From Desulfuromonadaceae bacterium (GTDB taxonomy: Bacteria > Desulfobacterota > Desulfuromonadia > Desulfuromonadales > Geopsychrobacteraceae): a DNA stretch of 12,270 nt. Below, in pieces: positions 1 to 5,564 of the stretch. The DNA is taken from the NCBI GenBank assembly GCA_016744555.1, contig JADGED010000063.1, positions 1 through 12,270 on the forward strand, read 5' to 3'. Both the position numbers and the translations under genes were made by a program. The notes beneath the pieces are model-generated. The model had not been told where the DNA came from. It ran no database searches and saw only the letters and a list, made by a program, of their open reading frames with translations. Within the stretch, counting starts at the first letter, position 1, and every line of letters begins with the position of its first letter.

Positions 1-1171
1 CCACAAACCGCTTGAGGGCACCAGACTTAACCGCATCGACAACCTTGTCTGCAAGAGCCATTACCTGAGCATGAGCAAATCCACCGACGATGGCGCCAGT
101 TTCAATCTCTGTTGGAGCCGCACATGTTTTCGCCTGCTCGATCAGGGCGGAAAAATCCTTATTACCACCTTCAGCTCGATCACCAATGTGAGCTGCTCCT
201 GGCCAACCGGCCATACCAGTGGTGTAGATACGATCCTTATAGGCATCTTGCACTGGAGTGATACAGTTAGTAGTCATCAAAATTGGACCATTGAAAGCGG
301 CAAATTCTTTGCCTTGCTCCCACCAAGCATTGCCGTAGTTCCCAACAAAATGATCATACTTTTTAAATGCTGGGTAATAGTTTGCAGGCAACATCTCGCA
401 ATGAGTATATACATCAACACCAGTGCCTTCGGTTTGCTTAAGAAGCTCTTCCATATCTTTCAGATCGTGACCAGAAATAAGGATGCCAGGTTTATTGCTA
501 ACCCCAATATTTACCTCAGTAATTTCTGGGTTACCGTAAGTTGTGGTATTGGCTTCGTCGAGCAGAGCCATTGCAGTCACTGCAACTTCACCACACTTAA
601 GAACCATCCCAACCATTTCATCAACACTTAAATCCTTAGTAGTTGAAACCAAAGCTTCAGCCATGAACTCGTAAATTTCAGCTTTTTCAAAGCCCAGCAT
701 AGCAGCATGGTCAGTATATGCAGCCATACCTTTCAAGCCGTAAATTAGCAATTCACGCAAGGAGCGCACATCCTCATTGGCCTGTGACAACACACCAACT
801 TCAGCCCCTTTAGCAACAAAATCAGCCTCGGCACCATTCCAGTTAACAACATCAGCATCACTACTGTAACCACAAGCAGTTTTCAAACCGTTACGCTTAG
901 AGATAGTTGCTTTAATCAACTCAACAAATCGAGCATTATCAAAATTTGCATTAGTTATAGTTGCAAACAAACCCTGAGCGATAAATAACCCGGTTTCAGT
1001 ATCGAGCTGTTTGTCACCTTTTGCGGCGACAGCAACTACCGACAAACCTTTTAGTGTATAAACCAGAAGATCCTGCAACTGGGCGGTATCTTCTTTTTTG
1101 CCACAAACACCAACAACATTACAGCCGGTTCCTTTTGCAGCTTCTTGACACTGATAACAGAACATACTCAT
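1..1171 (-). CDS. hcp: Hydroxylamine reductase / hybrid cluster protein (Hcp), N-terminal 390 codons, cut by the window edge
   Basis: Cytoplasmic Fe-S/Fe-S-O enzyme known as an NO reductase and hydroxylamine reductase in nitrosative-stress defence. The minus frame is open from ATG at 1171 to the window edge. Residues C5, C8, C17 and C23 form the C-x2-C-x8-C-x5-C pattern of the Desulfovibrio-type (class I) N-terminal cluster. H235 (GHD), E259 (HCEMLPA) and C303 (TTNCI) align, with a constant offset of nine, to hybrid-cluster ligands H244, E268 and C312 of the D. vulgaris enzyme. The remaining ligands and about 150 residues lie outside the window. The start at 1171 is preferred over the ATG at 1165 because AAAGGAG sits 9 nt upstream. 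It is divergent from the 1410 operon and shares its FNR/HcpR-type control region. The family call is secure; which substrate matters in vivo cannot be read here. Confidence 0.96.
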   Translation of the reverse strand, partial: MSMFCYQCQEAAKGTGCNVVGVCGKKEDTAQLQDLLVYTLKGLSVVAVAAKGDKQLDTETGLFIAQGLFATITNANFDNARFVELIKATISKRNGLKTACGYSSDADVVNWNGAEADFVAKGAEVGVLSQANEDVRSLRELLIYGLKGMAAYTDHAAMLGFEKAEIYEFMAEALVSTTKDLSVDEMVGMVLKCGEVAVTAMALLDEANTTTYGNPEITEVNIGVSNKPGILISGHDLKDMEELLKQTEGTGVDVYTHCEMLPANYYPAFKKYDHFVGNYGNAWWEQGKEFAAFNGPILMTTNCITPVQDAYKDRIYTTGMAGWPGAAHIGDRAEGGNKDFSALIEQAKTCAAPTEIETGAIVGGFAHAQVMALADKVVDAVKSGALKRFV

Positions 1172-1268
1172 AGTGGTTCTCTCCTTTGGGTGATTAAATT
1201 ATTTAGTTAATTTTCTTACTGGTATTTCTCAATGACGACGAAAATGCCACAACCTTCAGCAAAAAAAA

Positions 1269-1282
1269 TTGACGCAAATCAA
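1269..1282. promoter_or_regulatory. FNR/HcpR-type operator 1 (TTGAC-GCAA-ATCAA), hcp-proximal
   Basis: The 14-bp site TTGACGCAAATCAA has the 5-4-5 architecture of CRP/FNR-family operators, with one mismatch between arms. Its centre (1275.5) is 104 bp from the hcp start. If it works as a class II site at -41.5, hcp would start near 1234, where the minus-strand -10 would be a weak CATTTT (1241-1246). HcpR, a CRP/FNR-family regulator, is known to control hcp in sulfate- and metal-reducing Deltaproteobacteria. Whether HcpR or FNR binds here is inference. Confidence 0.6.
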
Positions 1283-1315
1283 AAACCGACAAATTTAGTA
1301 ATATTTGTAGTTTTC

Positions 1316-1329
1316 TTGACTTGGGTCAA
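1316..1329. promoter_or_regulatory. FNR/HcpR-type operator 2, perfect palindrome TTGAC-N4-GTCAA
   Basis: TTGACTTGGGTCAA has perfectly symmetric 5-bp arms around a 4-bp centre, as expected for a CRP/FNR-family dimer. The centre at 1322.5 is 41.5 bp upstream of the start point predicted from the TACAAT box at 1352-1357, which is the class II activation position. The site overlaps where the -35 of the rightward promoter would be. It lies 47 bp centre-to-centre from operator 1, so one regulator could govern both hcp and the 1410 operon. Confidence 0.7.
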
Positions 1330-1351
1330 TTATATTTACAATTCCATACGC

Positions 1352-1364
1352 TACAATCACGACA
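1352..1364 (+). promoter_or_regulatory. -10 box and predicted start site of the 1410 operon
   Basis: TACAAT (1352-1357) matches the sigma-70 -10 consensus at five of six positions. No good -35 lies 17 bp upstream (ATTATA), as is usual for an activator-dependent promoter, and operator 2 occupies the activator position. The predicted start near 1364 gives a leader of about 46 nt ending in AGGAG (1396-1400), 9 nt before the ATG at 1410. Confidence 0.55.
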
Positions 1365-1409
1365 CAAATTCAAACCAGCAGTCTTACAAATATACAGGAG
1401 ATTTAAGCG

Positions 1410-2642
1410 ATGTCCACAGAAACTCTAAATAAAGAAATGACCGTTAAAGAAGTTCTTGACCGTTGGCCCGAAACCCTCGACGTTTTTATCGCCAACGGTT
1501 TTGATAACTTTCGTGACGAAAAACAGCGCAATGCAGTTGGAGCATTTTTAAAACTTGGGCGAGCTGCGCAAACCAAAAATTACGATTTAGATAATTTCCT
1601 TGCACTCTTGCAAGCTAAAATTGATGAAGAACTAAACCAAGTTGATGTCACCATGAAGACTACCGAAAAAACCGATAGCCAAGTTACCGTTTCTGGACTA
1701 CTCCCCTGCCCGGTACGATTGCCACTACTTGAAGGCTTTGACGCATTCATTGAACACTACACCGAAGAGACTGGTAACGAGGTTAGCTACAAGCTTGAAG
1801 CTGCATCGGTGGGGGCAAAATGGATTGAAGAAAACATTCAAGGGATTGCAACTGCAGAAGAATTACCAGACGTAATCATCTCAGCTGGCTTCGAAACTTT
1901 TTTTGATCAACAAACCATTGGTCGATTTAAAGACAATGGTGCCTTCACCGATATTACCGTAGCAGAAACAAATAGCGATTTTACTGCAATTGACATAAAA
2001 GACCCAAAGGGTGACTACTCAATTATTGCGACCGTCCCTGCGGTATTTATGGTCAACCATGACGTCCTCGGTGACCTTCCTGTCCCTCGACTCTGGTCTG
2101 ACTTGCTAAAACCCGAATATGAGCAGCAGGTTGCCCTCCCCGTAGGAGACTTTGATCTCTTTAATGCAATCTTACTGTCTCTACACAAAGAACATGGTGA
2201 CGAAGGAATCAAAAAGTTGGGCAAGTGTATGTTAAAATCAATGCACCCATCGCAGATGGTTAAAAATGCCCAGCGGGTTGCTGAAGAGAAACCAATAGTA
2301 ACAATCATGCCCTACTTTTTTACCAAAATGGCGCGGATGGTAAAATCTCTGGAGATTGTTTGGCCTGATGATGGTGCCGTAGTCAGCCCAATTTTCATGC
2401 TCACAAAGAAGCAGAGCTTGGATAAAGCAAAACCCATTGCTGAGTACCTTGCAAGCAAGCCGGTTGGTGAGATACTAGCTCAACGGGGACTGTTTCCATC
2501 TGTTCACCCAGAAGTAGACAACCAGCTTGACGGTGACCATCCATGGAAATGGGTTGGTTGGGACTACATTTACCAAAACGATATCGGTGCATTGATCCAG
2601 CACACTACTAAGGTTTTCGAAGATTCAATGAACGCTGAATAA
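1410..2642 (+). CDS. Cytoplasmic DUF1858 / type-2 periplasmic-binding-fold fusion protein
   Basis: A 410-residue protein. Residues about 8-75 resemble DUF1858 (TVKEVLDRWPETLDVFIANGF), related to the hybrid-cluster-protein-associated redox domain and loosely to the ScdA/RIC N-terminus. The redox cysteines usual there are absent. Residues about 91-405 look like an ABC-type extracellular solute-binding protein: a LLPCPVRLPLL strand with C100, a PDVIISAG strand near 153-160, and a late KPIAEYLASKPVGEILAQRG segment typical of iron/molybdate-binding proteins. There is no signal peptide or lipobox, so I expect a cytoplasmic location, which is unusual for this fold. It is the first gene of a four-gene operon; the next start is 11 bp after its stop. 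The start is set by AGGAG. Role unknown; I infer binding of a metal, oxyanion or cofactor for the downstream NTPases. Confidence 0.85.
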   Translation: MSTETLNKEMTVKEVLDRWPETLDVFIANGFDNFRDEKQRNAVGAFLKLGRAAQTKNYDLDNFLALLQAKIDEELNQVDVTMKTTEKTDSQVTVSGLLPCPVRLPLLEGFDAFIEHYTEETGNEVSYKLEAASVGAKWIEENIQGIATAEELPDVIISAGFETFFDQQTIGRFKDNGAFTDITVAETNSDFTAIDIKDPKGDYSIIATVPAVFMVNHDVLGDLPVPRLWSDLLKPEYEQQVALPVGDFDLFNAILLSLHKEHGDEGIKKLGKCMLKSMHPSQMVKNAQRVAEEKPIVTIMPYFFTKMARMVKSLEIVWPDDGAVVSPIFMLTKKQSLDKAKPIAEYLASKPVGEILAQRGLFPSVHPEVDNQLDGDHPWKWVGWDYIYQNDIGALIQHTTKVFEDSMNAE

Positions 2643-2653
2643 AAGGAGTTACC

Positions 2654-3337
2654 ATGCGTTTTTTAACCATATCAGGACCACCATCATCGGGAAAAACTTC
2701 TGTTATTTTACGAGTAATTGAAGCACTGCAAGCCAAACAGAAAAAAATTGGCGTGGTGAAATTTGACTGTCTCCTTACCGATGACGATAAACTCTATGCC
2801 CAAAAAGGGGTGCTAGTAAAAAAGGGGTTATCTGGAGCTCTGTGTCCAGATCACTATTTTGTTAGCAATATTGAAGCATGTGTAACTTGGGGACATGAGA
2901 ACAACTGTGAATACCTGATAAGCGAAAGTGCTGGCCTCTGTAATCGCTGTTCTCCCCATATCAAAGAGATAACGGCTGTTTGCGTTATCGACAATCTTAG
3001 CGGTATCGGCACTCCGAAGAAAATTGGCCCGATGTTAAAGTCGGCCGATATCGTTATTATAACTAAAGGTGATATTGTCTCCCAAGCGGAACGCGAAGTT
3101 TTTGCTTCACGGGTAAAACAGGTAAACCCCGGTGCCATTATTATGAATGTTAATGGTATCACCGGACAAGGAGCATTTGAACTAACCAGTTTATTTGAAA
3201 CTGCTTCCGATATCGAAACACTAAAAGGTAAAGTTTTACGTTTTTCGATGCCATCAGCACTGTGCTCCTACTGCCTCGGTGAGACCCGGATCGGTGAAGA
3301 GTATCAAACTGGCAACATTCGCAAAATGGAAATCTAA
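2654..3337 (+). CDS. HypB/UreG-like P-loop GTPase, putative metallochaperone
   Basis: A 227-residue SIMIBI-class NTPase resembling the nickel-insertion GTPases HypB and UreG. Walker A is GPPSSGKT (8-15). A switch-like stretch near 88-101 reads SESAGLCNRCSP, containing C96-x2-C99. ITKGD (136-140) stands where the guanine-specifying N/TKxD motif is expected, and NVNGITGQG (165-173) resembles the family's later strand and loop. Further cysteines are C64 (GALCPDHY) and a C-terminal C204-x2-C207 pair, suggesting metal or Fe-S binding. HypB's N-terminal metal site and UreG's CPH motif are absent as such, so this is a separate subfamily and not a nickel-insertion orthologue I can name. The start is set by AGGAG (2644-2648). 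It lies between a binding-fold protein and an ABC ATPase, consistent with nucleotide-driven metal or cluster delivery. Confidence 0.85.
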   Translation: MRFLTISGPPSSGKTSVILRVIEALQAKQKKIGVVKFDCLLTDDDKLYAQKGVLVKKGLSGALCPDHYFVSNIEACVTWGHENNCEYLISESAGLCNRCSPHIKEITAVCVIDNLSGIGTPKKIGPMLKSADIVIITKGDIVSQAEREVFASRVKQVNPGAIIMNVNGITGQGAFELTSLFETASDIETLKGKVLRFSMPSALCSYCLGETRIGEEYQTGNIRKMEI

Positions 3338-3369
3338 TTAATAAAAAAAACAGCAGAAAGACGGATTCA

Positions 3370-4368
3370 ATGGATATAAAATCAATTTTCCAAAAATCGA
3401 TGGCCGCTATCTTTACCGACCATCCCTATATAGAAGACTTTCTGACCTCATTTGGCCTGCTACCAACGCCAAGTAATGAAACGTTAGAACACTACTTTGC
3501 CAATCTTGATCCCGACATGCTTGAAGACCTTGGCATTAGTGCCGAACAATTACAGCAAAGTTTTAACGATTTTCTTCAGGGGATGCTGGCGATTAGTGAC
3601 CCGATGGACAAAGTTAAATCGTTGACGATTATAGGTGGTCACGATAAATCGGGGAAACAAGAGAACTTAGAATTAACCTTAAATCCCGGTGAAATTATTT
3701 GTATCGTTGGTCCAACGGGCTCAGGGAAAAGCCGTTTACTTGGCGATATTGAGTGGGTTGCCCAAGGAGACACACCGACTAAACGCAAGATTCTCATCAA
3801 CGATCAGGTTCCTGACAGCAAATGGCGCTTTTCAACTGAACACAAATTGGTTGCCCAATTGTCACAGAACATGAACTTTGTCATGGATCTATCGGCTGAA
3901 GAATTCATTCGTATGCACGCTGAAAGCCGCTTGGTTACAGATCCAGAAGAAAAAGTTACACAGATTCTACAACAGGCTAATGAGCTCGCCGGAGAGCAGT
4001 TTAGCCCCGACACACCAGTTACCTCTTTAAGTGGCGGCCAATCAAGAGCATTGATGATCGCCGACATGGCAATACTTAGTAAGTCCCCAATTGCGTTAAT
4101 AGATGAGATAGAAAATGCCGGCATTGACCGAAAAAAAGCGTTGGCACTTCTGGTTAAAGAGGAAAAAATAATCTTAATGGCTACCCACGACCCAATTCTT
4201 GCCCTTATGGGTGATCGACGCTTGGTAATTAAAAACGGTGGCATTGACAAAATTATAGAATCAAGTGAAGCAGAGCGCAAAAACTTGGTTTCACTGGAAG
4301 AACTTGACAATAAACTTCTCGCATTGAGAAACAGAATTCGTACTGGGGACACCCTAGAAAACATTTAA
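3370..4368 (+). CDS. Orphan ABC-type ATPase with a DUF1858-like N-terminal extension
   Basis: A 332-residue soluble ABC nucleotide-binding protein. Residues about 11-72 form a helical N-terminal domain (HPYIEDFLTSFGL) that recalls DUF1858 but lacks its cysteines. The ABC core has Walker A GPTGSGKS (114-121), a Q-loop glutamine at 163 or 166, signature LSGGQ (220-224), Walker B IALIDE (241-246) with catalytic E246, and H-loop H273 (ATHD). The D-loop is ENAGID instead of SALD. About 40 residues of charged helix follow the core. No membrane segment is present, and no permease gene lies in the operon. It may therefore act as a soluble ATPase, as SufC or translation-type ABC proteins do; alternatively its permease is encoded elsewhere. 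The Shine-Dalgarno is weak (GACGGA), 32 bp after the GTPase gene, so translational coupling is loose. Confidence 0.88.
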   Translation: MDIKSIFQKSMAAIFTDHPYIEDFLTSFGLLPTPSNETLEHYFANLDPDMLEDLGISAEQLQQSFNDFLQGMLAISDPMDKVKSLTIIGGHDKSGKQENLELTLNPGEIICIVGPTGSGKSRLLGDIEWVAQGDTPTKRKILINDQVPDSKWRFSTEHKLVAQLSQNMNFVMDLSAEEFIRMHAESRLVTDPEEKVTQILQQANELAGEQFSPDTPVTSLSGGQSRALMIADMAILSKSPIALIDEIENAGIDRKKALALLVKEEKIILMATHDPILALMGDRRLVIKNGGIDKIIESSEAERKNLVSLEELDNKLLALRNRIRTGDTLENI

Positions 4369-4379
4369 GGAGATAAATC

Positions 4380-4622
4380 ATGCATGACGGTTGTAGTGGA
4401 AGCTTTGGTAACGGTGAGCAAATTGTTAACAAATTAAGACAGATGGGATTTAGCGGTTATGCTATGCCAGTTCCTACAGAAATAACATGTACAAGCTGTG
4501 AACAGGTCTTTACCATGCAGACGATGGAAGCTAAATGTGACAACTGCGGCATGGTTTACGGTGTAACACCATGTCATGCAACCGATCCAAACAGTGTACA
4601 GGCGGCAGGGATAAATTATTAA
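4380..4622 (+). CDS. Small zinc-ribbon protein, last gene of the Hcp-linked operon
   Basis: An 80-residue protein with C37-x2-C40 and C53-x2-C56 knuckles (CTSC, CDNC) typical of a rubredoxin-like zinc ribbon. C65-H66 follows (TPCHA), and C5 sits near the N-terminus. The start is well placed, with AAGGAG just upstream and an 11-bp gap from the ABC ATPase stop. The residues between and beside the knuckles show no enzymatic motif I recognise. Within this operon it could be an adaptor, a metal-binding carrier or a redox partner. A zinc or iron site is inferred from cysteine spacing alone. Confidence 0.8.
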   Translation: MHDGCSGSFGNGEQIVNKLRQMGFSGYAMPVPTEITCTSCEQVFTMQTMEAKCDNCGMVYGVTPCHATDPNSVQAAGINY

Positions 4623-4641
4623 GAAACAGTACAAGTATATT

Positions 4642-4661
4642 GGAGGCACACATGTGCCTCC
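4642..4661. terminator. Hairpin between convergent genes, candidate bidirectional terminator
   Basis: GGAGGCAC and GTGCCTCC pair perfectly over 8 bp around an ACAT loop, 20 bp after the zinc-ribbon stop and 73 bp beyond the PilZ stop on the other strand. There is no uninterrupted T-tract on either side; only a weak AT-rich tail follows on the minus strand. It may be Rho-assisted or only stabilise the mRNA ends. Nothing else recognisable lies in 4623-4733. Confidence 0.5.
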
Positions 4662-4733
4662 ACAGCTTAACTACCTTAGCTAAATATTGGTCTTACACCC
4701 AATCAAATTGATCCGTTGCTACATTAAGTAACT

Positions 4734-5396
4734 TCAGGTTGTCTCCTGATTTAACACATTATTAGCCCCAGAAGAGATAAATTGCCACAACTGTTCATGA
4801 GCAGTGCTATCAACACCACGAAAACGTATACCACAACTGTGTTTCCCCCCACCATCGACTGTAGCTTTCTGGGTCCAACAGATATCACCATCTATAGCAA
4901 ACAAGTCAGAACTTCCGGGAAGTGAAAACTCTAATGATATCCCCCCAAGAACTCGTGGTAATGGATTTGATGGCGAAATTTCAATACAAGCTCCTTCGGT
5001 ACTAAGATTGAAAAAAGTACCACTACATTCATGCCGGCTATAACATAACTTGGCTATCAGTGGCTCCTTAACTTCCAGCCTAAATTTTTCCCTTGCTCCC
5101 GACATCATACCTTGCAAAATTGCCAAAAACTGCTCGATACTGCGCTTACTTGTGTCGGAAGAACCAGCACTCTCAGATAGAGAATTGCGCTCATCAATCA
5201 CTTCATCCAAGAGCTTACGATAACGAAAAAAACGCTTAAGCAAATCTTCTCGATCAAAGGTAAAACCATTGGATGAAACCAGCACATTTTGCACGGCAAC
5301 CTTAGCCTTACAATGCTCACATTCAATCGTCGAAATTTCGGCCAACAATGCAGAGCTTATATACTTGTCGCATTTTGGACATTTCATTATCAGCAT
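4734..5396 (-). CDS. Zinc-ribbon/PilZ domain protein, predicted c-di-GMP effector
   Basis: A 220-residue soluble protein. Residues 6-29 hold C6-x2-C9 and C26-x2-C29, a small zinc ribbon. A charged helical linker (about 48-100) leads to a PilZ domain. The c-di-GMP-binding R-x3-R is R102-EKF-R106, and the second motif is NLSTEG (130-135), an accepted variant of D/N-x-S-x2-G, so ligand-binding residues are intact. A CGIRFRG strand (188-194) is typical of late PilZ. The ATG at 5396 is preferred over the internal ATG three codons later because AAGGTGG lies 8 nt upstream. It has its own predicted promoter downstream of the HD-GYP gene on the same strand. The output target is unknown. Confidence 0.88.
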   Translation of the reverse strand: MLIMKCPKCDKYISSALLAEISTIECEHCKAKVAVQNVLVSSNGFTFDREDLLKRFFRYRKLLDEVIDERNSLSESAGSSDTSKRSIEQFLAILQGMMSGAREKFRLEVKEPLIAKLCYSRHECSGTFFNLSTEGACIEISPSNPLPRVLGGISLEFSLPGSSDLFAIDGDICWTQKATVDGGGKHSCGIRFRGVDSTAHEQLWQFISSGANNVLNQETT

Positions 5397-5458
5397 AATT
5401 AGTCCACCTTAAAAAACTAACTTATCAATCAATCCAATTACTACAAACTAAACTTCCT

Positions 5459-5495
5459 AAGAACAGATAAATAATAACCATGCAACACTGTTCTT
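5459..5495. repeat. Inverted repeat AAGAACAG/CTGTTCTT bracketing the PilZ-gene promoter core
   Basis: Perfect 8-bp arms at 5459-5466 and 5488-5495, separated by 21 bp, with arm centres 29 bp apart. One arm abuts the predicted -35 and the other covers the predicted start site; the -10 lies between them. This placement suits a repressor operator with two half-sites, or a hairpin with a 21-nt loop. No regulator is identified. Confidence 0.5.
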
Positions 5496-5500
5496 GTCAC
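5464..5500 (-). promoter_or_regulatory. Sigma-70-type promoter of the PilZ gene
   Basis: On the minus strand GTGACA (5495-5500, five of six to the -35 consensus) is followed after 18 bp by TATTAT (5471-5476, five of six to the -10). The start would be near 5464, giving a leader of about 68 nt. This separates the PilZ gene from the upstream HD-GYP gene at least in part. Read-through from upstream is also possible, since I see no terminator in 5501-5564. Confidence 0.5.
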
Positions 5501-5564
5501 GCTTTTCATGCACCAATAACAATTTCAGGAAACATTTAAACAAGTTATAATTAGACAACAACCC

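Noticed and set aside
71..631. 186-codon plus-strand frame opposite hcp
   Set aside because: It is the antisense shadow of a clearly recognisable hcp coding frame; its product has no domain and no ribosome binding site was seen.
1232..1432. 66-codon plus-strand reading frame in the hcp divergent region
   Set aside because: It runs through both operators, the -10 box and the Shine-Dalgarno of the 1410 gene, overlaps that gene out of frame, and has a low-complexity, Asn/Lys-rich product with no recognisable domain.
3804..4364. 186-codon minus-strand frame opposite the ABC ATPase gene
   Set aside because: Antisense shadow of a gene with intact Walker A, signature and Walker B motifs; serine-rich product without domains.
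4701..4715. ATCAA-A-TTGAT palindrome in the convergent gap
   Set aside because: The half-sites have the opposite orientation and wrong spacing for an FNR-type operator, and no promoter starts there.
5501..5530. Minus-strand GG-N10-GC pattern resembling a sigma-54 promoter before the PilZ gene
   Set aside because: Only the GG and GC pair and a few flanking bases match; the sigma-70 elements just downstream are clearly better.
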